Positions 33,557 through 41,634 of a stretch of 41,634 nucleotides of DNA are shown piece by piece. This DNA is from RGIG6165 sp045545175. Its GTDB lineage: Bacteria > Bacillota > Clostridia > Oscillospirales > Feifaniaceae. Numbering within the stretch: position 1 is the stretch's first letter; every line of letters begins with the position of its first letter. The notes below the pieces were generated by a model. The model was not told the DNA's origin. It saw only the letters and a list, made by a program, of their open reading frames with translations, and ran no database searches. A program made the position numbers and the translations under genes. The stretch lies in assembly GCA_045545175.1 (NCBI GenBank), contig JAZQAK010000057.1, forward strand, positions 1-41,634, in the 5' to 3' direction.

Positions 33557-34768
33557 TTATTGCTTGTCGCTTTCATCAAAAGCATCTCCGCATTCGGGGC
33601 AGAACTTCGGAGGATTCATAGGATCTTTGGGAGTCCATCCACACTTATCGCACTTATATGCAGGTTTTTTGCTTCCGCAATTCTGACAGAATTTGCCTGT
33701 GTTTTCAGCACCGCACACACATTTCCAGCCTTCTGTACCCGCATTGATCTGCTGATTTTGCTGCGGTTGTCCGTTGAACACCCCTGACATACCGCCCATT
33801 ATATTTCCTGCCATACCCATACCCATAAAGCCTGCCATCGCACCGCTTTCATTTGCTGCTGCGGTGTTCATAGCCTGAGCAGTCGCACCTGCCATATGAC
33901 CGCGGAGCATATTGGCATCTCTGCCCATGGCGGCACTTCTCTGATACTCGGTAATTCTTGCTTCGTCTTCTTCTGTTGCATTAACGGAAGATACGCCAAA
34001 CTCAACGATTTCAACGCCTCGTCTGTCTCTCCATTTAGCCGATAAAAGTTCATTGAGTTCATCTGCAAGTTGCATTGTATATGCAGGGATTGCGCCGTAG
34101 TAAATGTTATTCTGCGATATTTTGAACATTGCAGGCTGAAGTGCAGTCAGTAATTCAGACTTTAACTGTCCGTCAATTTCATCACGGGTAAATGCATTTT
34201 CTACGTTTGCACATACGTTGGTGTAGAAAAGCATCGGGTTTGTTATTCTGTACGAATATTCACCGTGACAGCGGATTTTAATATCAAGAGGAAAACCGAT
34301 AGCCTGATCCATAATCCTGAAAGGAATAGGAGAAGGAGTACCGTACTTGTTTCCCATAATTTCTTTTGTGTTGAAATAGTAAACTCTCTGGTCCTTTGAC
34401 GGCTCACCGCCAAAGGTGAAACGCTTGCCAATCTCTGAAAAGCTTTTTTTGATATTTTCACCCAATGAACCGTAGAAAAGGCTTGGTTCTGTGCCTGTGT
34501 CATACACAAATTCACCGGGTTCTGCACAAAGTTCTACAACCTTGCCCGATTCTACAATCATCATACACTGTCCGTCGTTTACGTTGATGATTGAGCCGTT
34601 TGAAATAATATTATCGGTCCCCTTTTTGTTGGAAGATCGACCACCCGCCTTTTTTTCGCCTTTTACAACGAGGGTGTCGGTATCCATGCTTTCACAGTAA
34701 AAATAATCTCTCCAGGAGTCAGCGAGTACTCCTCCCAATGCTCCGATACCTGCTTTTAATAATCCCAT
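33557..34768 (-). CDS. SPFH-domain protein with C-terminal zinc ribbons (YdjI-like)
   Basis: 403 residues. The N-terminus (about 1-45) is amphipathic. Residues about 50-290 form an SPFH/flotillin-like domain of the type annotated as virion core protein in Firmicutes (MIVESGKVVELCAEPGEF, FPLDIKIRCHGEYSYRI). A Gly/Met/Ala-rich linker (about 300-340) follows. Two zinc ribbons end the protein (CVCG...CQNCG, CDKCG...CPECG). Bacillus YdjI has the same shape and is encoded with PspA, YdjG and TPM-domain YdjH. It should form a membrane-associated ring or scaffold. It is the most informative gene of the operon. Confidence 0.85.
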   Translation of the reverse strand: MGLLKAGIGALGGVLADSWRDYFYCESMDTDTLVVKGEKKAGGRSSNKKGTDNIISNGSIINVNDGQCMMIVESGKVVELCAEPGEFVYDTGTEPSLFYGSLGENIKKSFSEIGKRFTFGGEPSKDQRVYYFNTKEIMGNKYGTPSPIPFRIMDQAIGFPLDIKIRCHGEYSYRITNPMLFYTNVCANVENAFTRDEIDGQLKSELLTALQPAMFKISQNNIYYGAIPAYTMQLADELNELLSAKWRDRRGVEIVEFGVSSVNATEEDEARITEYQRSAAMGRDANMLRGHMAGATAQAMNTAAANESGAMAGFMGMGMAGNIMGGMSGVFNGQPQQNQQINAGTEGWKCVCGAENTGKFCQNCGSKKPAYKCDKCGWTPKDPMNPPKFCPECGDAFDESDKQ

Positions 34769-34771
34769 AAT

Positions 34772-35317
34772 TTATTCTCCTTCCGTAATATAGTCTGTTA
34801 TATCCCACACGTCGGGGTTTTTGACAAGTTTCCCGTCACCACCGAGCTGAGGTGAAAATTTATGCCCACTTAAATTCTTCTCTGTACTGATTTCAACGTT
34901 TGAATCACATTTTACGGTAAACGCCTCTCCGTTATATACAGTATGAATTTCGCCTGTATCAAGATTAGTTATATTAACGTCCTCTTTATATCTCGGCACG
35001 ATTAAGTACCATTCGTCACCTGCATAATCAACGTGGCCAATCTGCCCGATGGCAGAATCATCCAGGTCGGCAAAAACTTTTCCTACGTACGTATTCCGAA
35101 AATCCATTCTGTCACCGTAGCCTAAAAACGCCACGGCAAACATCGGCTGACCGTCGTAATTATCAAAGTCGAAGACGTTTGCGTATATGCTTCTGTAATC
35201 CGAGTCTTTATACACCATACCGTTTTTGTCAGGCACCTGCGGTTTAAAGCAACCGAAAAGACTCGCCATGAGTGCAATAACAGAAGTCAGTTTCACTATT
35301 TTTTTCACCGTCCTCAT
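34772..35317 (-). CDS. Lipoprotein of unknown function
   Basis: 181 residues from ATG 35317 (preceded by GGGGTG). The signal peptide ends in SLFGC (Cys23), a slightly unusual lipobox with Phe at -2. The mature part is beta-rich, with GYGDRMDFRNTYVG and AGDEWYLIVPRYKE. No family is recognised. It starts 95 bases after the next lipoprotein gene, across a double hairpin, and ends three bases before the SPFH gene. It may present the SPFH scaffold with an outer-face sensor (inference). Confidence 0.7.
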   Translation of the reverse strand: MRTVKKIVKLTSVIALMASLFGCFKPQVPDKNGMVYKDSDYRSIYANVFDFDNYDGQPMFAVAFLGYGDRMDFRNTYVGKVFADLDDSAIGQIGHVDYAGDEWYLIVPRYKEDVNITNLDTGEIHTVYNGEAFTVKCDSNVEISTEKNLSGHKFSPQLGGDGKLVKNPDVWDITDYITEGE

Positions 35318-35344
35318 AAAATCACCCCGTATGTAATAATTACC

Positions 35345-35407
35345 CCTCTCAAAACCCTCCAACAAAGGTTGAAGGGCTTTGAGAGGAAGGGAGCGAAGGC
35401 TCCCTTC
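35345..35407. repeat. Double hairpin between two lipoprotein genes
   Basis: Hairpin one, 35345-35386: CCTCTCAAA/TTTGAGAGG, CCCT/AGGG, CAAC/GTTG, loop AAAG. Hairpin two, 35386-35407: GAAGGGAGC/GCTCCCTTC, loop GAAG, then GCTTTTT on the plus strand. No plus-strand gene lies upstream, so it is not a simple terminator. It could be a mobile palindrome or an mRNA-stability element within the operon. Confidence 0.65.
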
Positions 35408-35412
35408 GCTTT

Positions 35413-35937
35413 TTACTTGGAAATGTTTTCTATACCTTTGTACTTAACAGAATTTAAAATATTCTGTACTTCCGCCTGATTAAACAGTGCTTCCATATCG
35501 GTTGTTTCTGTGTCAATGAGGTCGCTGCCCGGGGCTACGTAAGCGAAAAGATAAACGTCGTACTCGTCTGTTTCGTCAAGATACAGGCAAATTTCATACT
35601 CAAATTCATCATACTCGTACATATAACCGTCAAAGCCTGAATATTTTACTTCCTTGTATGTGTCTTCCAGTTTTGCATCGTCCACAAAGTAATCAAGTCC
35701 GTTATCAAAATACAGATAAAACTCTATGGAAAAATCTTTTTCTTCATTTACAAGTTCTGCTTCATCCGTATCTGTTTCAAAAGGAACGGTTCCGTCTTTA
35801 TAGCCGACTGTAACAGTTGCCTTCATGCTTTCGTCACCGTCACAAATCTGAGTAATTGTTACCGTCTTACCGCCTCCGCACGCCGCAAGCGATAAAATCA
35901 ACGTTAGTGCTAAAATAACAGATAATAATTTTTTCAT
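35413..35937 (-). CDS. Lipoprotein, acidic, unknown function
   Basis: 174 residues. A clean lipoprotein signal with SLAAC (Cys20) is followed by GGG. The mature part is strongly acidic and Tyr-rich (FDGYMYEYDEFEYEICLYLD). No family is recognised. It lies 19 bases after the DUF4428 gene and shares the operon. Confidence 0.7.
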   Translation of the reverse strand: MKKLLSVILALTLILSLAACGGGKTVTITQICDGDESMKATVTVGYKDGTVPFETDTDEAELVNEEKDFSIEFYLYFDNGLDYFVDDAKLEDTYKEVKYSGFDGYMYEYDEFEYEICLYLDETDEYDVYLFAYVAPGSDLIDTETTDMEALFNQAEVQNILNSVKYKGIENISK

Positions 35938-35956
35938 ATCAGAATTCCTCCTGTTG

Positions 35957-36847
35957 TCAGTTTATTTTTGCTTCTGCCGCATCAGCACGGCGAGTATATT
36001 CTGCAAGACCGCCTGTACCTGCATCTTCCATAGCGTTCATATTTTCCATAATCTCGGCTTTCTTTTCGTCGCTTATTTCACCGCCGTCTTTCGCAACCTT
36101 TACTGCATCAAATGCAGTTTTCGTAAAAGCAACAGCAGCTTTCAAATCACGTTTTTCTTTTGTTGACATACCAAAGCTAAGCAAGCCCTTTTCGTCATCA
36201 TTTACACCGAAGATATAGTTAAAGTGATGAATCGCATTCTCGGCATATTTAAGATAATTCTCTTTCTCTCTGTCGTTCGTTGCAAAACAAACGGTAATTT
36301 CTTCGGTTATATAGGGGTGAGCACGAAGCCCTTTTCTCATGGTGGTTGTGTCATCTTTGACACCGACCAGAGTGATTTTGATACCGCCTTCACCGAAAAC
36401 GGTTTTTGTTTTTCCGTTTTCGTCAGTTTCTTCCGATTCCTCGATATACGGCTCATAACCTGCCACCTGGTCGTAACGGAAAAGTTCTGTCGGATATCTG
36501 TCTTTATTGTCTCTGGAACCGTCTATAATGCGGAACATACCGAAATCATCAAAGAACTCAATGCCCTGTCGACTCGTTGCAGACGGATACCTCTCGTGTT
36601 TTTGCACGTTTGGCAGAATGACTTCTTTGTAAATTCTGTCGAGACGTTTCATATATTCCATATGTCCTTCAAGTTCAGACTTTGTAAATCTGCTTTTTCT
36701 GATGAAGTTTGAACACATATCATCACATTTTGAGCAGATGTACTCGTCGCCCTTGATTTTTGTACGGCTCAGCATACCGCACTCACCGCCGCAAAATGCA
36801 CAGGTCTTTTTACCGAAAATATTTTTAAAGAAATCGCCAAGTCCCAT
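35957..36847 (-). CDS. DUF4428-type zinc-ribbon protein
   Basis: 296 residues. It starts MGLGDFFKNIFGKK, an amphipathic segment, then a zinc ribbon (CAFCGGECGMLSRTKIKGDEYICSKC split across residues 16-41) typical of DUF4428. The central region has GIEFFDDFGMFRIIDGSRDN-like strands that look like a pleckstrin-homology-like beta domain. The C-terminus is helical. It is soluble and probably binds the inner face of the membrane. AGGAGG precedes ATG 36847. DUF4428 and SPFH proteins share an operon here, suggesting a common complex. Confidence 0.75.
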   Translation of the reverse strand: MGLGDFFKNIFGKKTCAFCGGECGMLSRTKIKGDEYICSKCDDMCSNFIRKSRFTKSELEGHMEYMKRLDRIYKEVILPNVQKHERYPSATSRQGIEFFDDFGMFRIIDGSRDNKDRYPTELFRYDQVAGYEPYIEESEETDENGKTKTVFGEGGIKITLVGVKDDTTTMRKGLRAHPYITEEITVCFATNDREKENYLKYAENAIHHFNYIFGVNDDEKGLLSFGMSTKEKRDLKAAVAFTKTAFDAVKVAKDGGEISDEKKAEIMENMNAMEDAGTGGLAEYTRRADAAEAKIN

Positions 36848-36888
36848 AATCTTTGCCTCCTTATCTTAAACTAATTGTAATTTTTAAC

Positions 36889-38742
36889 TCAGTTTATGAT
36901 ATCGCTTGTATCGACAACGTGTGAAGGCTGATATTTTACTACAATATCACCGCTACTCGGTCTTGCACCGTCTTCTCTGTTAAATACGATTCCGATGCTT
37001 TCACCCTTGACGGTTTCATCCATAGACTTATCAAACATCTGCAAATCCTCTGCAACGCCTATTGCGATAACCTTGCCGTCCCTTATAACAGAAACCTTTT
37101 CGCCTTTTTTAAGGATACCGTCTGCCACTCTGCCGATAAGAGTATTCTTACCTGATTCTAAAGTCCAATCGTCAACGGGCATTGAGAAAGGTCCGTAAAC
37201 CTTTACTGCATCTGTTGTAACCGTAGTTCCTTCACTGTCAGTAATCTTACAGGAAATTGCCGTGCCTAAAAGTATATTTTCCTTTTCAATGGAAAGTATC
37301 AGTGCCGCACTGTTTGCGTCCTTTGCGTAATCGCCGTTTTCAATTTTTGTTTTCTGGTTTCTGTAACCGTTATACTGCCATTCATACGTATAAGGTGCTT
37401 TACCGCCATATACCTGAACCTCAAGTTCATATTTTGAGCCATATTCTTCGCCGTCTGAGCCTACGGGCTGTTTGTAAATCGTAAGCGGAGAGAGTATATA
37501 ATTGTTATTATCAGTGTCATAATCAATCTTTTCGGTGTCTACGGGATTTACAACGACTGCCTCATGTTCTGTGTTGATGTCCGTATCTTCAGTAACGAGA
37601 TCGTCGTCAGGGTTCTTTCCGTTAGAGCCTGCCATATCAAATTTCACGCGTTTGCTTTCGTCCATCATACGCGAAATGATTGCCGCAACCTCAGAGCGTT
37701 TTATGCTGTTGTCGGGTTTGCAATTGTGGTCTGCATCAGCACCCGATACGATGCCTGCGCGGTAAAGTTTATATACGTATATTGCATAGGGGCTATTGTC
37801 TTTAACGTCCAAAATGCTTCCGTCAGGAATGTTGTTTATGTCTTTAAATGCTTCGTCGGGAAGAGCATTTGCGAAAATCTCCATATATCCCGCTCTCGTT
37901 GCATTTTCACCGTAGTTGTATTCTTTTGAGATGATATTGTTTTCTTTGCAGTAATCAACGTAAGTCTGATACCAGGGCGTTCCGTTTGTGAGAGTTACTT
38001 TGCCATACAAGTATACCTGATTCATACATGCCGCAAGTTTTACAGCCTCGGCATACGTAAGAAAATCATCGGGCTTGAATTCCGTTGCGGTTTTACCGTT
38101 TATAATGCCTGTATCAACGGCTTTCATAACCTCATCGTGATACCATGCATTTTCAGGCACGTCCACAAAGGGATTTATAAGCTCGGGATGACCGCAAACA
38201 GTACATACACCATCTTCAAACGTGTGTTCACCGACGTTGAAGAGTTCAAAGCAAATCTGACATTCTTCATAGTGACTGTTCATATTTGCCATCTTCATAA
38301 GCTGATGCTCGTGCTCACCGACATCCGGCTCCATGTTGGGGTATCTGCAAACTGTACATACTCCGTTTTCCATTGTGTGTGCACTGACACCGAAACGCTC
38401 GAAGCAGACGGTACATTCATCAAAATGACTATTCTCATCGGCTGTTTTGATGATAATATGCTCATGCTCGCCCTCGCCTTGTATTTCTTCATTTACAGAA
38501 TTATCGTACTGAGAATTTCCGCAAACTGAACATTTACCGTCAACAAAAGTATGATCACCTACATTAAAAAGTTCAAAGCAAATGGTACATTCTTCGTAAT
38601 GGCAAGCTGCATTTGCCATTTTCATGAGCTGGTGCTCGTGAGGACCAACATCTTTCTTTCCGTCACCTTCGGCAGCATATACCGCTGTCAAGGTGGACGC
38701 ACTCAACATAATTGCAAGAATTACTGATAATACTTTTTTCAT
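36889..38742 (-). CDS. SLH surface protein with Cys/His modules and an EF-Tu domain 2-like module
   Basis: 617 residues. Signal peptide 1-24. Three Cys/His modules follow at about 35-74, 93-132 and 144-183. Each has H-x-H, H, C-x2-C, H, C-x2-C, a pattern suited to zinc. SLH-type repeats occupy about 190-365 (NPFVDVPENAWY, TEFKPDDFLTYAEA, SIKRSEVAAIISRM). An Ig-like beta domain is at about 417-516. Residues 519-605 (37188-36928) resemble EF-Tu domain 2: MPVDD, GRVADGILKKGEKV, MFDKSMDETVKGESIGI, SSGDIVVK. No G domain is present. It is paralogous to the next gene. Confidence 0.8.
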   Translation of the reverse strand: MKKVLSVILAIMLSASTLTAVYAAEGDGKKDVGPHEHQLMKMANAACHYEECTICFELFNVGDHTFVDGKCSVCGNSQYDNSVNEEIQGEGEHEHIIIKTADENSHFDECTVCFERFGVSAHTMENGVCTVCRYPNMEPDVGEHEHQLMKMANMNSHYEECQICFELFNVGEHTFEDGVCTVCGHPELINPFVDVPENAWYHDEVMKAVDTGIINGKTATEFKPDDFLTYAEAVKLAACMNQVYLYGKVTLTNGTPWYQTYVDYCKENNIISKEYNYGENATRAGYMEIFANALPDEAFKDINNIPDGSILDVKDNSPYAIYVYKLYRAGIVSGADADHNCKPDNSIKRSEVAAIISRMMDESKRVKFDMAGSNGKNPDDDLVTEDTDINTEHEAVVVNPVDTEKIDYDTDNNNYILSPLTIYKQPVGSDGEEYGSKYELEVQVYGGKAPYTYEWQYNGYRNQKTKIENGDYAKDANSAALILSIEKENILLGTAISCKITDSEGTTVTTDAVKVYGPFSMPVDDWTLESGKNTLIGRVADGILKKGEKVSVIRDGKVIAIGVAEDLQMFDKSMDETVKGESIGIVFNREDGARPSSGDIVVKYQPSHVVDTSDIIN

Positions 38743-38773
38743 ATTCGTTTACCTCTTTTCTTTATTTTGAAAT

Positions 38774-41122
38774 TTAATCCATTATTACTATCATATCCGG
38801 CGTCGAAGAATAGTCTTCCTCCAGATCAACGCTTGCATCGGAAGTAACAATGACATAAGCCTCATTTGATACTCTTCTTACTCCGTTTGAGTCAGTTACA
38901 ATGCAACTGAACTTGTAATCGGACGTAAGCTTATTTTCATCAACAGCCACCGAAAGTGTATCTGTATAATAACCCTCTGCCCACGGGAATGCTTCTGTAA
39001 TTTTCAGTGGTATTTCGTTATCGGGAGTCTGTATGAGCCACTGATACGTAAACGGTCCGTTTGCTCCCTCTGCCTTTACCGTAAACGTTGCTTTTTCTGC
39101 GTGCTTTGCAGTCGTATTCTTTGGTTGCTGAGTTATAACAATATCTCTGGGGAGTAACTTCGCCACGTTTGAACTTATGCTGTAACTGCCGTTTGTTACT
39201 TCGCACTTGTATTCACAGTGGCTTATGAAATCAGCCTTCTCAACCTGTATTTTCAGTATTGATGTTGTAGCACCCTTTGCCCATGTGTCAACCGATTCGA
39301 TTTTTTTCCAACCGTTTGTGTTGTCATTTTTTATGTACCACTGATAGGTTGCATCGCTGTTTCGCGTACGAGCATAGAATGAAACTTCTTCACCAACGTT
39401 TGCACGGACAGTATTTGGCTGATATGCGAGATACGGTGTTGTTTTGGGAACAACATACATATTACTTGCTGTTTTGGTAAAGCCTGTAGCATCGGTTACT
39501 ATACACTTATATGCCATACATTTTATGAACTCAGCTTCATCGACAAGGATTTCTACCTTGCCTTCATTTACTTTATGATTGTTATCGCTCTTAAGTTCTG
39601 TATAGTCGCCATAGTTTTCGCTCTTATACCATTTATATGTGTATGGAGCTTTACCGCCGAAAACGTTGACATACACGTATGTTTTTTCTCCGACATCTGC
39701 ACTGTATATGCAAGGTGTAATATGCATCCATGCCTTAAAGCCATAATCGCCCATATTTACAAGTCTTTCTGCCAGTGTTTCTCCAAGATTTTCAACTACC
39801 CATGAATCATATGGTATTGACTCAGGATTTTCTATCAGGATTCCGCAATAATAGTTTTCCTTTACCTCATCAATGGATTTTTTGAACATTTCAATTTTTG
39901 TAGCAACGCCAAAAACCTCAATGCCGTGTGATGGCATATGCATTGATACCGTTTCGCCGACTCTTAAAGCACCTTTTTCAACTCTGCCTGTGAAAATGTA
40001 ACCGGAATTGTATTTAATTACATCCTCTGGCTTGAAAATGAAGGCTTGCTCAGGCAATGTCACATAATCTGAAGTCACTTCCTGACCAAGAGCATCGGTA
40101 ACCTTACAACGGAACTGGCTTGTGAGCGGATTGTCCATGCTGAAGGTTACGGAAAGGGTTTTTGTTTTTGCACCCTTAATGTATTCGCCGTTTTCCAGAG
40201 GAGACCACTGATTATGCCAGCTCCGTGCACTCCATTCGTATGTATATGGAGTTTTTCCTCCGGTAGCAGTTACGGTATATTCAAGCTTTTCGCCCTCGTC
40301 TGCTCCGTCAATCTGCAGGGGCTGAACTGCGATTTCAAAAGGTTCATACATATCAGTTGTTTCTACCTTTTGTGCTGAAGATTCTTCTTCCTTGATTTCA
40401 GGAGCAGGTTCTGCATCTTTTGGAATTTCAAGCTTTGGTTTTTCTGTTTCCGGTTCTTCTGTTTTAGATTCTTCGGAGGTTGTTCCCATACTGAACTTAA
40501 CACGCTTGGTTTCATCCATCATTCTTGTGATGATTGCCGCAACCTCACATCTTTTGATGCTATCCTCCGGCTTGCAGTTGTGCTTTGCATCCACACCTGT
40601 CAGAATTCCCGCACGATAGAGCTTGTATATACTGATTGAACTCTCGTGAACCATAGGAACATCGGGAATAGAGCCGTCAGGAACATTGTTTATACCAATA
40701 AGCGCCTCATCGGGAAGGGCATTTGCGAATATTTCCATATATCCTGCTCTTGTAGCCTTTTCGTTAATGTTACTAACCTTATAGAAAAAGTTTTCTGTTA
40801 TTATTCCATGGTCTTTGGCATAATCAACATAAATTTGATACCAAGGATTTCCTCCTGATACAAGGTACACGCTTCCGTCCTTATAAAGCTGATACATACA
40901 AGCTGCAAGCTTGATTGCTTCAGCATATGTAAGGTTATCATCGGGAGCGAAGGTTGTTTCGGTTTTTCCGTTGATAATACCAAGCCTTACGGCATTATCA
41001 ACATCTTCATAATACCAGCTGTCTGCCTTAACATCGGTAAATTTTGAACCTTCTGCAAATACAACAGATGTCATGCTTAAAATCATTGTCAAGCACAAAA
41101 TAATTGATAATACTTTTTTCAT
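38774..41122 (-). CDS. SLH surface protein with Ig-like repeats and an EF-Tu domain 2-like module
   Basis: 782 residues. The signal peptide ends near VFAEG (about 24). SLH-type repeats at about 26-208 are closely related to those at 36889, including ATRAGYMEIFANALPDEA. An acidic Pro/Glu linker (215-258) follows. Ig-like domains sit at about 261-357, 466-557, 563-656 and 660-759, each with a W and a C-x-VTD pattern. Residues 361-448 (40042-39779) resemble EF-Tu domain 2 (FTGRVEKGALRVGETVSM, KIEMFKKSIDEVKENYYCG). Anchored in the wall by SLH, it is probably an adhesin or surface scaffold. Confidence 0.8.
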   Translation of the reverse strand: MKKVLSIILCLTMILSMTSVVFAEGSKFTDVKADSWYYEDVDNAVRLGIINGKTETTFAPDDNLTYAEAIKLAACMYQLYKDGSVYLVSGGNPWYQIYVDYAKDHGIITENFFYKVSNINEKATRAGYMEIFANALPDEALIGINNVPDGSIPDVPMVHESSISIYKLYRAGILTGVDAKHNCKPEDSIKRCEVAAIITRMMDETKRVKFSMGTTSEESKTEEPETEKPKLEIPKDAEPAPEIKEEESSAQKVETTDMYEPFEIAVQPLQIDGADEGEKLEYTVTATGGKTPYTYEWSARSWHNQWSPLENGEYIKGAKTKTLSVTFSMDNPLTSQFRCKVTDALGQEVTSDYVTLPEQAFIFKPEDVIKYNSGYIFTGRVEKGALRVGETVSMHMPSHGIEVFGVATKIEMFKKSIDEVKENYYCGILIENPESIPYDSWVVENLGETLAERLVNMGDYGFKAWMHITPCIYSADVGEKTYVYVNVFGGKAPYTYKWYKSENYGDYTELKSDNNHKVNEGKVEILVDEAEFIKCMAYKCIVTDATGFTKTASNMYVVPKTTPYLAYQPNTVRANVGEEVSFYARTRNSDATYQWYIKNDNTNGWKKIESVDTWAKGATTSILKIQVEKADFISHCEYKCEVTNGSYSISSNVAKLLPRDIVITQQPKNTTAKHAEKATFTVKAEGANGPFTYQWLIQTPDNEIPLKITEAFPWAEGYYTDTLSVAVDENKLTSDYKFSCIVTDSNGVRRVSNEAYVIVTSDASVDLEEDYSSTPDMIVIMD

Positions 41123-41136
41123 ATTCTTCCTCCTAA

Positions 41137-41634
41137 TTAAAAACTTCCGCCTCGTCCGCCATGGGTTCTTCCCGAAGACGATGTGTGCGTTCCCGAATCT
41201 GATTTTGGTTTTTCTGTTTTTGTAATCCTTGAATACAGAAACAAATCTCTTGAAGTCGTCAGATTCATACTGCCGGGCTTTATATAATTTGCCGCATAAT
41301 CGTTTTCTACTGCCGTTTTCATTTTCTTAAGCTTCTTTTTCATCATTATAAAGCCGAGTAAAAGAGGAGTTAATAGACAAACCAAAACAACACCGACAAT
41401 GTATTTTATACTTAAATTCTTTTCGTTATATGGGTTTCCGTTTTTTGCCATCGAAAGAAACTCATCTGCAGTTTCAATATAAACAGAAAATGACTTATAG
41501 TAGTTATCATCTTCAAGATAAGGTAATACCTTGCTTTCAAGATAGATAAGTCCGTTTTTGTTGAAATACTCACGACCTTTTCCGTGAGTGGTGAAGTGAT
41601 ATTCTCTTGTGTCACGGCAAATGTAAAGCATTAT
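41137..41634 (-). CDS. TPM-domain membrane protein, C-terminal part (cut by window edge)
   Basis: The frame is open to the window end. Visible: the second half of a TPM domain (DTREYHFTTHGKGREYFN, VLPYLEDDNYYKSFSVYI), one membrane helix (KYIVGVVLVCLLTPLLLGFIM), a basic cytoplasmic tail, and a Ser/Gly-rich end THGGRGGSF. This layout is that of YgcG/YdjH-type TPM proteins. In Bacillus the YdjH gene sits next to PspA and the SPFH protein YdjI, matching the partner seen here at 33557. It lies 14 bases before the first SLH gene, so it is probably upstream in the same operon. Confidence 0.8.
   Translation of the reverse strand: MMLYICRDTREYHFTTHGKGREYFNKNGLIYLESKVLPYLEDDNYYKSFSVYIETADEFLSMAKNGNPYNEKNLSIKYIVGVVLVCLLTPLLLGFIMMKKKLKKMKTAVENDYAANYIKPGSMNLTTSRDLFLYSRITKTEKPKSDSGTHTSSSGRTHGGRGGSF

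Noticed and set aside
36224..36712. A 162-codon plus-strand frame opposite the DUF4428 gene
   Set aside because: The minus-strand gene has a zinc ribbon and AGGAGG; the opposite frame has neither.

Overview
The window looks like a chromosomal stretch of a low-to-moderate GC, Gram-positive anaerobe of class Clostridia, probably an Oscillospiraceae/Ruminococcaceae-type gut bacterium. This is inferred from the Clostridia-type S12, EF-Tu and RNA polymerase sequences, the LexA and DUF3048 proteins, the SLH-domain surface proteins and the strong AGGAGG ribosome binding sites. No tRNA, rRNA or CRISPR array was seen.

Layout. (1) 1-375: the last codons of a large serine recombinase, the edge of an integrative element. 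(2) 432-9183: a mixed housekeeping/accessory block. It holds an AEC transporter, an XRE regulator coupled to an FtsL/DivIC-like protein, a MITE-like palindrome, lexA, a DUF3048 lipoprotein with an SGNH hydrolase, an XRE/ImmA pair, an Ldh-type dehydrogenase, and an alpha/beta hydrolase with a radical SAM protein. (3) 9203-21131, minus strand: the transcription/translation cluster rpoB-rpoC-rpsL-rpsG-fusA-tuf, with readable promoters before rpoB, rpsL and tuf. (4) 21132-24305: guaB and ylmH, with two copies of a striking modular hairpin element. One copy sits between two copies of the guaB 3' end. (5) 24306-28676, plus strand: a small membrane protein, lepA, hemW and a lipoprotein. (6) 28684-41634, minus strand: a tightly packed operon of at least 12 genes for a cell-envelope system. 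It holds a TPM-domain membrane protein, two paralogous SLH proteins, a DUF4428 zinc-ribbon protein, two lipoproteins, an SPFH protein with zinc ribbons, three small proteins of uncertain function (two of them W-motif proteins), a 1000-residue SLH protein and an unrecognised protein.

Most notable. The two paralogous SLH proteins each carry a module closely resembling domain 2 (the beta barrel) of elongation factor Tu, in an exported, wall-anchored context next to Ig-like domains. The SPFH + TPM + DUF4428 + lipoprotein + SLH gene set looks like an undescribed relative of the PspA/YdjGHI envelope-stress systems. The repeat element at 21433-21608 and 24035-24248 has four TCGATAT heptamers followed by four ATATCGA heptamers. 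Small hairpins separate the heptamers, and the two copies show compensatory changes and two mutually exclusive pairings. The 58-bp duplication of the guaB tail around one copy looks like the paired attachment sites of a minimal integrated element.
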